64,000 bases of DNA from Pyrocephalus nanus (lineage: Eukaryota > Chordata > Aves > Passeriformes > Tyrannidae), in NCBI GenBank assembly GCA_038380795.1, contig CM076280.1, positions 4,327,501-4,391,500 on the forward strand. The letters run 5' to 3'. This document shows positions 13,497 through 24,848 of the stretch, one piece after another. Every line of letters begins with the position of its first letter. Within the stretch, counting starts at the first letter, position 1. The notes below the pieces were generated by a model, which was given only the letters and a program-made list of their open reading frames with translations, was not told the origin of the DNA and made no database searches. A program made the position numbers and the translations under genes.

Positions 13497-14087
13497 GTTG
13501 GCAGCCCAGGAACCCCCCCAGTGCCCTGGGCTGATCCCACAGCGTGGGCAGCAGAGCAGGGGGGGATTCTGCCCCTCTGCCCACTCAGGTGAGACCCCCC
13601 TGCAGAGCTGCCCCAGCCCTGGGAACAGCACAGCAAGGACAGGGAGCTGCTGGAGAGAGTCCAGAGGAGTCACCAAGATGGTCAGAGGGATGGAGCAGCT
13701 CTGCTGGGAGAGTTGGGATTGTTCAGCCTGGAGAAGTCTTTAGGGTCACCCTAATTGTGGCCTTCCAGGACACAAAGAGAAGCCACAAAAAAGATGGAAA
13801 GAGGCTGTTTGCAAGGGTCTAGAGTAACAGGACAAGGGAATGGCTTCCCACTGCCAGAGGACAGGTTAGATGGGACACTAGGAAGAAATTCTTGGCTGTG
13901 AGGGTGGGGAGGCCCTGGCACAGCTTGCCCAGAGAAGCTGTGGCTGCCCTATCCCTGGAAGTGTCCAAGGCAAGGTGGGACAGGGTTTGGAGGAACCTGG
14001 GCTAGTGGAAGGTGTCTCTGCCTGTGGCACTGGGGTAGGAACAAGATGATCTTTTAGTTCCCTTCCAACCCAGGCCATTCTATGATT
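13497..14087 (+). mobile_element. CR1 LINE, 3' 590 bp (young type)
   Basis: This is a 5'-truncated CR1 retrotransposon. The 5' part (13553-13600) holds GGGGATTCTGCCCCTCTGCC and CTCAGGTGAGACCCCCCTGC, the coding region for the ILPLYSALVRPH-like stretch of ORF2. Next come GGAGAGAGTCCAGAGGAG, GGATTGTTCAGCCTGGAGAA and GACAGGACAAGGGAATGGCT-like blocks. GCCCAGAGAAGCTGTGGCTG (from 13929) encodes the family's LPREAV motif. The 3' end is CTTCCAACCCAGGCCATTCT near 14063, followed by ATGATTCCT, the bird CR1 terminal repeat. The reading frame is broken several times, so it makes no protein. Compared with the copy at 39287 it carries a deletion after GCTCTGCTGGGAG (13700-13715), which removes the GAAAGGCTG segment. 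It probably belongs to a bird-specific, comparatively recent subfamily. Confidence 0.92.
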
Positions 14088-15759
14088 CCTCAACCCCTCC
14101 AGTTTTCAGGGCAGATTAGTGATGTATGGAAGTTGGTCTCTGTGGTGAAATACAGACATGTGGAAGCTGGGGCACAGGCAGAGCTGGCACTCCCTCACAG
14201 AGCGTGCTGCAAGTGGATATTGAGCTGCATCTGGAGATCCTGCCCAGCAAGCTCATCTGGGGGCAAGCCAGGTGTGCTCTTTGGAAAACTGTGGACCATG
14301 TTTGCTTGGAAACACCCACCTGCTTAAATCTCTGCCAGATGTGGAGTGTTGTTCCCAGAGAAACAACAAAGTCTGGAGGGAATCACAGTCGAGCTGCTGT
14401 CGTATCTGCCCACCAACCACAGCCATAGCTGGGATCTTTCCCCCTCCTTAAGCTCCTGCAAAACTCCTACCTTTGCTTCGTGCCAGCCGGGAGGTACAAT
14501 ACAAATAATGTAACAGATTATGGAAATGTGTAAACACTTGTGATTTCCCCGGAGATTCTGCTCAGTGCAGTTTGATGGAGTGACAGAAATGAAGGAATAT
14601 TGCTCAGTACCCTTAAGCATGTGAGATCTGACCACTAATACATTACCAAGATAATACTTTCTTATCTCATACGTATGCTGGGAAGATTGATTAGTCTTTG
14701 CCTGTAAAATGCCGGGAAACTGGGAAATGTTATTTGCCATAAATGCAAAGTACAGCTCTTACTGTGGCATCTGTGACTCAGTTCCTTAGTTTTAAATAAA
14801 TAAAAGCTTATGTCATTAACAACAACAAAATAAATGCATAAGGGCTTAGTCAACTACAGATCTGTAGCGGGCAAATTTGACTTGACAAAGCTCAAGTAAT
14901 TAAAAGCATGAGCTGGAAAAAAGATCCTCAAACTTCTGAATAGGTCTGAGATCTGGAACTGTGCAGTGTTGAGGACCTTTAGCTTTCTCAGTGTATGTTT
15001 TTCCTCCCACTTCTTTGCAGCCAGGATTAATATCATGACTTTCATCTGGCTGCTTATGTAAACATAAGGATATCCCAAATATGTGAACATTAATGATTTC
15101 TAAGGATCCCAGAGCAATAAGAAGTCAAAGTCTGTATGTCATCTCATGTACAGAGCCTAAATTTGAAGCAGTGTTGTGTTGCACCCCTTCCCAGATCAGT
15201 AGCCTGGAGGGGAATGAGATGGGCTGGGAAGGTAGATGACTTTATTTGATTCATGAAGCTTTGGTGAACAGTGAGAGAAATGCCCCCAGGAGTGTTTCTT
15301 AGGTGGGGAAAGTTGGTGGAAAAACTTCTTCATGGAACTTCTCCCTCTGTCTGGGCTGAGATTTGCAGAGAAGGAAAAATCCAGGTGGCTAGTGCAGATC
15401 CTGAATGTCTTGTTCTCTGAAATACCGAGCAGCTGGAAAGGACTTGAGTGCCTGTGTTCATTCTGAAACGTGCATGTACCACCAACCACTTACTGCCTTC
15501 CATTGGCTTTGTGGAGTTTTGCACTTCTTTGTGTCCTTTACTACCACATCAAACTGTTAAGATCTAGTGGATTGTTTTTCCATTTTAATTCCGCAAATGA
15601 ATCGACAGGTTCTACACACTCTCTCATGAGCTTTTCAGCTGAGGAGATAAGCCCAGCATTTTAATGTGGTATTGATCTGAGCCCTCTGGAATTTGAATTT
15701 GCTTGACTTTGTAAAGTTTGCATAGGTAGGATATCTGAACATCAGATGCCTGTCAAGCT

Positions 15760-15960
15760 GGCGACTGGCCTGTTTGATCTGGCTAACTCATAATTAATTG
15801 AGCTGTTAATGTGAGTATTTGATAAGAACACCTGGGGGCGTTTGGCACAAAAGTTGCTGCCGATGTGGAGCTTGACAAATGGATGCTTTCCAAATTTAAA
15901 TCAGGTAGGTCTTAAACAATGATTTATAGCTGGGGAGAGTGGAATGTAAAGTGATGTGAT
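15760..15960. promoter_or_regulatory. Candidate conserved non-coding element
   Basis: The block contains CATAATTAATTGAGCTG and TTAATG (homeodomain-type TAATTA cores) followed by unbroken low-repeat sequence with balanced composition. It encodes no open frame of note. The call rests only on resemblance to known vertebrate enhancer-like elements and needs a cross-species alignment. It could equally be ordinary unique DNA. Confidence 0.25.
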
Positions 15961-18900
15961 ATTTTCCAAGTGAAGCAGTCTGGTCTTTCTTGAAGTCAGG
16001 ATACAGGATGGAAATGATCTGTCTGTTCACAGCCTTCATTTCAGCTGGAACTGGCCTTTCTATTGTGCTTTTTTTGCTGAGTCTCCCTAAGCACTGTGCT
16101 GTGACAAGCCATGTAATAGTTCAGATTATGGAGGCAACAGAGCAGTAATGATGCATGTGGCACCTCAGCACTGATTGAGGGGTATACTTGGACTTGCCAG
16201 CAAACTTCACCCCCCAGGAAAACTGACTGCAAGCCCTCAGGGATTTCAACTCCAGGGATAGAAAGAGGGAATATGAAGAGTTCTTATTCTCCCTGAGTTG
16301 CATCCACAGGGATCATACCTCAGGCACTGTTGGGATTTCTGTAGCAGCTACAGAATGGGCATTGCAGCACATTGGCAGGTTAACAGGGAAGTGAGCAGCA
16401 CCTCCTCTCTGCAGCATAACAAGTGGGACTGGAGAAAGAACATCAGTTTTCATTTAAGGAGCATGGATGGCTGGTGAAACTAAAGCATGCAGGGCTGGAA
16501 GTGAATGGCATGGTGTGCTTGGTTGCCTCCTTATTGCCTGGCAGTGAAGCAGCTTTCCAGCTCCAAATGCTTATTTGGTTATTGCTGATTTCTTTTGGTG
16601 TGAACACCCACTACAAGAGTGGGCCCAAACAGTGCTGTGTTATCATAGAGTTCCTTCTTCCCTCAGAGTCTGGACTTGCTGTTGATTCCTCATCAGCCTG
16701 GGCAGGTCTGGCCTAATATGGCAAAAGTCAGAGCTGACTCTGGCCCTTGAACCTGAGCTTGTACTTAATGAAAAGAGAGACCTGACAAGCTCCACACAGA
16801 CAGTCTTACACTGTGGGTGGAGGGGAATATACACCAAGAACTTATTATCTTTATATTACATCATTCCCAAACATTTTTAACCTCAGTTGTACTAAGATTG
16901 TACGCAGAGCTGATTGAAACACCTGTTTTAACACATTCTTGGCTTGTTTTGCTCCTCAGACTGGAAAATTCCTCTGGGGAATGAATGCCTTGCTTGAGGA
17001 GGAGGGTGTAGGGAGCAGGAGTTGTGCAATGCACAGGGAGCACTGCATTCCTTTCTGCACAGGACGTTATATATAACATCACAGCTCCATGGCAAAGCTC
17101 ACTGTAGGCCAGCCTTGAGGACAGAGGCTTTACTGTTTGCTTTCTGATCAAACTCATCAGATGCTGAGCCACCAGAAATGTTCATTTACTCAGTAAACGT
17201 CCTCCCTTTGTGGCTGATTGCAGTTGAAGTTAAGCCAGTGCCTGCCCATGCAGTTTTGGACTTTGTGCTGCTGCTGTTCAGAGAGGATCTGAACTAACCA
17301 CTGAGCCATTGTGAGGCACATGTGAAAGTTGAGTTTCTCTGCCAATCTCTTCTCAATTGCTTTTGTTCATCCTGCCCATATCAGCAAATCAAAGGCAGCA
17401 AATTCCACTAGAAAGAGTATTCTTATTTCACAGGAGGTTCTGTTCAGTGTACTCACCATCAGAGGCACTGCTGTACACCAAGTGACATCAAAAGGGATTG
17501 GGGCTTTTGTACTGAATTGGGTTGCATTCAAGTCAAGGCATTTTTAAAATTCATTTCTGTTGCTAAAGGACTGACTCCCTCTTAAGAAAAACACTGTCTC
17601 AATAGAAGATGAAATACAGAATAACTAGGCTGGGTGTGAGGGGGGGGACATCTTGGTGTTTCTGGTCCAGCCCTCCTGCTCACAGCAGGGCTAAGCTTGG
17701 AGTTAGATGGGATTGCTTAGGGCTTTGTACAGTTGGGGTTTGGTTAACTTTAAGGATGGAGGTTGAGGTCTCTCTAGGCAAATTTGTTCCAGTACTTTCC
17801 CTTTTCTGGCTGGAATTTCTCTTGCTGCAGCCCCTGTGTTTCCTCTTGCTCTTTGTGCATCTCAAGAAGAGCTTGACTCCATTTCTCATTTACCCCCAGT
17901 TTGTTGCTTGAAGGCTGACAAGAAGTGCCTTTAACCCCCAGGCAGGGCAAACTGAGCCTTCCCCAGTGCTCTTTGTACTTCCTGTGCCCTGATGTGTGGT
18001 CTGTTACCATCCTGAGCTTGGTCCAGCTCACCCTCAGCTTACTGACCTTCATTTCCCCTCTGTAATTGTGTCTGAGACACTTTTCTAGGTTGATATAACT
18101 TAAGGCTCTCACTCTTCCATTTTGCTAATGCTCAGCTCTACTCAGGTTATTTGAAACCAGCTGTTGCTGGGAGTAGAAATAGAGAAAAGAGTCGAGTGGA
18201 GAGGAAAATGTACTCAAACTGTTTGTTCTCATAACTCAGTGCAGGCAGCCCAGGGAAGTGGGTATGAGCTCGCAGAAATACTCTGGGGGGTTTTGCACGT
18301 CTCCAAACACATACACTGTTCTAGCATGCTTGTCAAATTCTTATGTTCAATATCCCAAATATCTCTTAATCTGATCAGATCTACTCTGTAATGTTGACAC
18401 TCTTATTTCCTCAGGCCCAAACGAGGTCGGTAGCCGTGTATCCTTCTCGGAGACAATCGGGAAATAATTAAAATCTGGAAATCATCACTCAGGCAAGGAT
18501 GGAAAATATTTTCAATTTCCTAAGTAGCTGTGACAGTTTTCACATGAGTGCTCTCTTTCTTCTGAAACCCCTCGCTTTTCTCTTTGGCCTCTCAGCGTTC
18601 TTTGTTTCCCCACAAAAAACTATATCCTGGTGTGAAGCAGAGGCAGGGCTGGGGGGAGCGTATCAGCGAGGCAGGAAGGCAGTTACCTTCTGCCCTGGAC
18701 ATGCTTATCTGTTTTCACCTTCATGCTTCCTGTGTAATATCAGTGCTGCAGAATCCTGAAGCTTTTCTCATTGTTCCTTATCCACCTCCCACCTTTTGGA
18801 TGTGGTGGGTTTTTCTCTAAGCTGCTCTCAAGGGGTTGAACAGCAGATCAGGGGCTTGCACTGGGGTGTAAATGTGGCAACATCCCAAATCCAGGTGTGC

Positions 18901-19559
18901 TCTGCCACCTGAGGGGCTCAGCCTGGTCAGTCTCACACCACATTCCCAGCAGATGACCTGGCACAGGAGACCTCTGGGCAGGAATCAGCCTCTCTGGGGT
19001 CTCTGCGTGGCAGCCCCACCACGAGACCCACAGCCATGGGGATCCCACTGGAATCACAATACAAAACCCTCAGGCTCCAATTAGGGACCTGAACCACATT
19101 TCTGTCTGTATAACCTTTATTTCTGGCTCTGCTCGTGAAGGGTGGTGGAAGGTGCTGTTGTTTTTGGAAGTGACTCGGGTTGTGCAGTTCTCTGGTAGGA
19201 CTGAAATCCAGATGTCCCTTATTTCAGCTGGAGGCATTTCCATAGAAAAGCTTCTTTAACTTGTCGCTGTATTGTAAATTTATTTTAGGGGGTTTAATAT
19301 TGAAGTCTGTCCAGTATTGGAGTATTGGCAAGAGTGAAATCACGTGAATGTGAAATGGAGGAATTTAAACAGTCAAAGGGCACTAAATGAATTTGCTTTC
19401 ATTCTCCCACTGAAGGAACTGTTCCCTGTGTTTCTCCCCAGCATTTTATGCCACACATACATTATAACTTCAGACTTGAGCTACTTAATGAATTCAGACA
19501 CTATTTCTAGTTCCTCCTTTTCTTCAGCCTGCAGTGCCTTGCTTAGCTAAAAATCAATT

Positions 19560-19740
19560 TGTTATTACATGAATTGCTGCAGGACATAAAGCTGTCTATG
19601 TAACTAGCCCAATTAATTAATACTTTTGCACTCTACTTTAATCAAGCATAATAGCCGGGCTGTTAAATATGGCCACTCATCAGTATTTTCCAACAGAGCT
19701 TATTTTTTGTGATTAAATTATTATTGCAATCCATCCTTGT
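19560..19740. promoter_or_regulatory. Candidate conserved non-coding element
   Basis: An AT-rich block with CCCAATTAATTAATACTTTT, CTTTAATCAAGCATAATAG and GTGATTAAATTATTATTGC. TAATTA and TAAT cores are clustered and there is no microsatellite structure. It resembles developmental enhancers but there is no direct proof in the sequence. Confidence 0.25.
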
Positions 19741-20052
19741 GCCATTTCACTACCTTTGTATTGAAATGAAGTGTTCTCTGGGAGATAGAGAGGGAAGGGA
19801 GAATAGTGAGGAGATAGAGGGGAGTCTGCATAAATCTTCTTAATGAACAAACTAGTCCTCAATGAATGTGCAGCCTGACAGGTGACCCTGAACATGTCTG
19901 TGAGGATTCTGGTTCCATTTGACTGTCACTCTCACACCAGAGATCACCAGAGCTATGTCATGGGGTCACTGGAAAGGGGTTTTTAAACCATGGTGTAAAA
20001 TGGATGAGATGGAGATACCTGGCCTCTCCATATTCTGTAGGTGACTCTAATT

Positions 20053-20250
20053 TCACAGACTCATGGAGTAGTTTGGGTTGGACTTTAAATTTCGTCTCGG
20101 TTCCTCTTCTTCCAACCCCTTGCCATGGTCAGGGACACCTTCCACTATTCCAGGTTGCTCCAAGCCCTGTCCAGCGTGGCCTTGGACACTTGCAGGGATG
20201 GAGCAGCCACAGCTTCTCTAGGAAACCTGTTCCAGTGCCACCTATTCCAG
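20053..20250 (-). mobile_element. CR1 LINE, 3' end
   Basis: A short 5'-truncated CR1 on the minus strand. Reading the plus strand, the element's 3' end comes first: TCATGGAGTAGTTTGGGTTG (20061-20080), the complement of the CAACCCAAACCATTCTATGA end. Next are CTTGCCATGGTCAGGGACAC, the complement of the GTGTCCCTGCCCATGGCA block, and GGTTGCTCCAAGCCCTGTCC, GCCTTGGACACTTGCAGGGA and GCAGCCACAGCTTCTCTAGG. The ORF2 LPREAV-coding block is the last part retained. The element ends near 20250. An 11-bp CAGACTCATGG replaces the usual terminal repeat. Confidence 0.9.
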
Positions 20251-23200
20251 CTTTCTGGATGTGCTAAACCCATAGGTATGTGTCTGTGTGTGGCCACTCA
20301 GAGAACTGCAGAAAACCAGGGCTGGACAGAGCCTTGGTAGCCTTTGAGCCTGACAAATCAACCACTATTTTAACTCAAGGACTATCTGGACTGGTTAAAA
20401 ATATAAAGTCCATCTTGACCAGCTTTGCCCCAGTTGTTTATTGCTTAAGTCAAGCAAATATTAGGCTAAACCATAAATATTTATGTATTGCTCTTTATTT
20501 GCATGCAGATGTGCATGTACAAGAAGTTCTTTACACTTGATTTTACCTACAGCTCCCAACACTCATGAGACATTGACTAAGTTTGGACTTAAAGGATTTC
20601 TGTTTTGGTAGACCTTGGTTTCTTAAAGTCTTACTTTTTTGATTTTCAGTCCCTAGTTTTGCTATTTTGGGAGTAGAGAGAGATAGAAGAGATGCACTAG
20701 TAAAAAAAAAAAAAGGAGGAAGGAAGGAGAAGGAATCTATGCTCAACTTAGTAACTGCCTAGAAAATAAAAACCCAGTTCAACCAAATCCCCAGAGTGTG
20801 CAATGCCTCAGTGTTCCTTTTGGAAACAAAAAGCAGTTTTGACTTCCAGGAAATTTGGCCTTGGTGCATTGAAACCCTGAATGAAAAAGATTGCTGGGAA
20901 GCGTAATTTTTTTTTTTTTTTTTTAATCAGAAAGACCCTTTTCTGAGAAGTTCTGGGCTGAAAAATAATGGAATGGGGAAGGATTCACCTGCTGCCACCT
21001 GTGGTGCACGGAGGTTCCCTGTCCGTGCATCGATCACGGGTGCTCTGGGTTAGCGGTCGCTGCTCCTCGCACCTTCCCCAAACACAGCCACAGATCTCAC
21101 CTTAATTAAAAAAGTGGCCTTTTTTTTCTTTCCCAAATGCAGCCTGAGGGGTCTATGTATTTTTTTTTTTTTCCCTCCCCTCTCCCAGCAAAGATTGCAT
21201 AAGGATTGCTAGCACGTGGATGCAGTGCGTGGTGTGCGGCAGCCAAATAATCCTGGATTTAAGAGTCCCTCAGCTCTCATTCACACGCCAGACCGTAACC
21301 GCTCTGATTTTCCCCTTTCAGCAGCTGCAATACCCAGGCACAATGGGGTGACTTAAGGTTAAGGATGTCGTTTCAGCTCTAGCTTGGAATGTCCTAGCTT
21401 GGATGGCCCCGAGCCAAATCCTTAACATTATTTTAATGTCGTTTTTCTTCTTCGTTTTTATGTTTGCATACGTTTAAAAACAGAGCAGGGGTTACTTATG
21501 TCACAGCTGTGCATACTTTCTAAGGCCAGTGGATAAATACAGGCTTTATGCTCCAAGAGGAAATTTTTTGTAGGACCCAAAATACAAGTTGGGCTGAGAG
21601 TCTGGTTGGTGGATGAGATTGGCAGCTGGTGCAAAGAGCTGTGTCTCCCTTGATTTTGATGGGATTGGGCTGATTTATCTCTGCCGAGGATCTGGCCCTC
21701 TGTTCCTCTCTGAGCTCAGAACTTTTTTCTGGCTACTTGACATATATTTTTGTTTGTATAGAATTATCTATCTCTTCCCACCCATTTCCTACTTCCTGCC
21801 TCTTCAAATTTAGGGTTGAATTTTGCACAGACTGTATCTACTTATCTGATTTTTCTTTCCTAAAGAAAAATATTTATTTATTTTTAAGCCAAACAAGTGC
21901 TGTGTGTTCTGACTTGGTACTCAAGTGGCTGAAATCTCGACTGAGTGAAGCTTTTCAATTTGTTTACTGGAGTCTTCTCCAGAAACTTGTCTAATTTGTC
22001 CTTTTCTGATCAGGATTAATGATGTGCTAAAAGGTGTTTTAGTCTATTTTTCTGGAATTGAAGCACTGAGCCAATATCTATAGTATGAAGTGTCAAAGTA
22101 TGAAAATGCTTTAGGAGAACCTTTGAAACAAATTGCTTTGCCAAATACCAGAGAAAAATACTGGTTTATTTTCTTTGGGTTTGTTGGTTGGGTTTTTTTT
22201 CCCCCTTGTTTTCTTTGTTAAAGAATGGGGAATTTTAGTATTAATGTCTATTTTTTTTTTTCTTAGTTTTCTTGGTTTTATCCTGGGTAAAAGTTTTAAC
22301 TGTCTGGTTTTCCTACAATCAGACAGACTTGGAAAACCTGGAAGCCGTTGTTTTTCTACCAAAACACCCTGGGATTTTAGGAGAGGAGAGTCACAAGAAC
22401 CTGAAAAATTTCAGTTTCAGTTATATACACTAAGGTGCAATGGCAAAAATAAATAATAGTGAGGACAGTTGAAACTTTGTGTGCCTGGACCAAAATTCAA
22501 AGGAGGATCAATGGAAGGTTTTCCACTGACCTTAATAAGCTCCAGGTCAAGCTTTAGATTGCAAGATAAAATTTATTTCTTTGGCATCCCTCTCTGCACT
22601 GAAGCCATCCCTTAAGCTTAGGGGCTCAGCAACAGCACATTTCCTTGCTATTTTCCTACTCTGGTTTGCTGTGGATCCCTCTGGAGCAGGAGAGGGTTTG
22701 AACGTGCTGCTCATTTACAGATGCACAGTGCGATTCCAGCCTGGAGCTCCTACGTGTGGTTCCTTCTCCTGCAGGGCCGGGGGGAGATGAAACATTCATG
22801 GCTCTGTGGCCCTCGAGCGTGGTTTGCTGCAGAAGCGGGTTTTTTCCTGCAGTCACGCCATCCCTGCCGTGCCCAGGCTGCTCAGGTGAGCACTGATGCT
22901 CAGCCCCAGGACATAATTGCAGCGTTTATGGTCAATGTAACTCTGATTTGCCTCTCCTGGCAGATGGATTTCAAAGGCGTCCTCCTTCGCGTTGCTGCAT
23001 TCCCCAGGGGGGACAAGGGGGGAAGAAATGTTGCATGCTCAGTTCTTTGGAAATCTGCGTTATTAAAAATACATATTCTGTGTTTCTGAAAGTAAGAAAG
23101 GGAGGAGGAGAGCACAAAGCAGAGAGAGGGAGAAAAGTCCTGTTTGGAGCACCAGGAGGGTTTGTTCCCTTCGGATGTTTTGTTCACGATGAATTCTCCC

Positions 23201-23951
23201 TGAGCCAACAATGCAGAGCCCAGGGAAGCTGCAGTTCTGGGGAGGGGGGCTGGTAATGCCAACCCCTCCTATTTTCTCAGGAGAAGGGGGTAAAGCTTTG
23301 AGGGGCTTTGTTGGAGAGAGAGCCAGGCAGACATTCTGTACTCTGTCAGGCCATGTGCTTTTGCTCTTTGGGGTTTTACCCTCCCTGCTGCCTGAGCTGC
23401 TGCATCTGCTCCCACGTGAGGGGCTGAAGCATCCCCAGGGTCAGGGGCAGCAGGAGCCAGGCAGCCTTGCCTAGGCTGGTTAAACCCAGTCTGGTTTCTC
23501 AGCTCTGGAGGGTGTTGTCAGTTGAAATATTCCCATTCCCCTCACAAGCTGTGCCCTGTTTTGCTGAGCAATTGTCCTGTGGAAGGGCCAGGGGCTGTCG
23601 GGCTGGGTGTGCTGCTGATCCAGCGATGTGCAAGAGCACTTGGCTCCTGCCAGCCTGTGTCTCCAGAGCTCCTGGGACTCTCTGAGCTGACCAGCAGTTC
23701 TCACAGTAGCTTTCTTTCTTCACATGCTTTAGTAAAACGCACCAAAACTTGCATTTTTGAGTGCTGTGTGCTGAGAGCTGCACTGTTTTCATGTGTGATG
23801 GGAAATTCTGTACTGGGGGTTCCTAACCTGAGGCTCCTGCTCTCTCTGGCAGACAGACTGGATGGAATATCATTGCTTTTTAGTGGATATATTGGTCATA
23901 GATGTGACTCCTATCCAGCACCCAGTGCCTTCAGAGGAGGGGACACTTAGT
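20251..23951. other. Unique sequence, no gene recognised
   Basis: Nothing recognised as a gene. The stretch has an A run near 20701-20713, an 18-base T run at 20907-20924 and T-rich patches near 21161-21172 and 22192-22260. Between 22600 and 23700 it is GC-richer, with open frames of up to 142 codons on both strands, but no frame has a domain or a convincing splice pattern. Confidence 0.5.
20907..20924. repeat. Poly-T run (18)
   Basis: Eighteen consecutive thymines. Read on the other strand this could be a poly-A tail, but no retroposed sequence is recognised next to it. Confidence 0.85.
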
Positions 23952-24382
23952 TGATCAGAGGACTGGAGCATCTTTCCTGTGAGGAAAGGCTGAGAGAATT
24001 GAATTCTTTATCCTGGAGAAGAGAAGGCTTTGGGGTGACCTCACTGAGGCCTTTTAGTGCCTGAAAGAGCTGACAGGAAAGATGGAGAAAGATTGTTTGC
24101 AAGCACCTGGAGAGACAGGACAAGGGGGAATGGCTTCCCACTGCCAGAGGGGAAATTTAGGTTAGAAATTAGGAAGTAATTCTTGCCTGTGAGGGTGGAG
24201 AGGTTCTGGCACAGGTTGCCCAGAGAAGCTGTGGCTGCCCCATCCCTGGAAGTGTCCAAGGCCAGGTTGGATGGGGTTTGGAGCAACCTAATCTAGTGAA
24301 AGGTGTCCTTGCCCATGGCAGGGGGTTGGGACTGGATGATCTTCAGGTTCCCTTCCAGCCCAGACCATCCTATGTTTCTGTC
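23952..24382 (+). mobile_element. CR1 LINE, 3' 430 bp (young type)
   Basis: A 5'-truncated CR1. It starts in the ORF2 segment TGATCAGAGGACTGGAGCAT (family: ATCAGAGGGCTGGAGCA). It then runs through GAGAGAATT, GCTTTGGGGTGACCTCACTG, CAGGAAAGATGGAGAAAGA, GGACAAGGGGGAATGGCTTC and GGTTAGAAATTAGGAAGTAA, then CAGGTTGCCCAGAGAAGCTG and CCTGGAAGTGTCCAAGGCCA. The 3' UTR has CCTTGCCCATGGCAGGGGGT and the end CCCTTCCAGCCCAGACCATC followed by CTATGTTTCTG. The order is colinear with the copies at 13497 and 39287, so this is the same or a closely related subfamily. It has no intact reading frame. Confidence 0.92.
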
Positions 24383-24775
24383 TTGTGTAAAGCTTTCAAG
24401 TGTCTTGACCCACCAAATGACTTCAGAGGGGTGTGAGAGTTGGATGTAGAGTCTTTTCTTTTCTACACATTCCTGCATGTTCACACCTGTCCTTAGAGGT
24501 CAGTTCTTATCTCTTGTGCACCCACTTGTGTAGACCCTTCAGCACCTCTGAGCAGTGATCCCAGCTGGTGTGTGGGTCTTGTTCTTGCCACAGAACCCAA
24601 GGAGGAGTCAAAACAGGTAAAAGCAAAACAACCCAAAATGAGCATCACTGAAACCTTTACAAAAGTTTGCCCTTTGACTTCAAGGCATTGAAGCTGCAGT
24701 TCTTCCCAGTGAAAACATTCAACACTGTCAGCGATTTTTCCAGAAAATGAAAGGTTTGTGTTTGGAAAAGGGTTT
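24383..24775. other. Unique sequence
   Basis: Unique sequence between two CR1 tails; nothing recognised. Confidence 0.6.
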
Positions 24776-24848
24776 TAGAATCACTAAGCTTGGAAAAGAC
24801 CTTTAAGATCATCAAGTCCAACCATCAACGCAGCACCACCACTCATAA
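24776..24848 (-). mobile_element. Short CR1 tail, older subfamily
   Basis: A 73-bp fragment of CR1 3' UTR on the minus strand. The plus strand reads AGAATCACTAAGCTTGGAAA, then AGACCTTTAAGATCATCAAG and TCCAACCATCAACGCAGCAC. This is the complement of the GATCTTAAAGGTCTTTTCCAACC type of CR1 end, a different and generally older subfamily than the copies ending in CAACCCAAACC. The element stops a few bases after CACCACC. Confidence 0.85.

Larger units (their letters stand above)
14088..20051. other. Unique sequence, no gene recognised
   Basis: No gene or repeat is recognised. Three blocks are AT-rich with homeodomain-type core motifs and look like conserved non-coding DNA: 15760-15960, 17050-17220 and 19560-19740. 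The longest open frames (about 140 codons) have no recognisable product. Confidence 0.55.

Noticed and set aside
23522..23950. 142-codon plus-strand open frame in a GC-richer patch
   Set aside because: No recognisable product, overlaps minus-strand frames of similar size and runs up to the start of a CR1.
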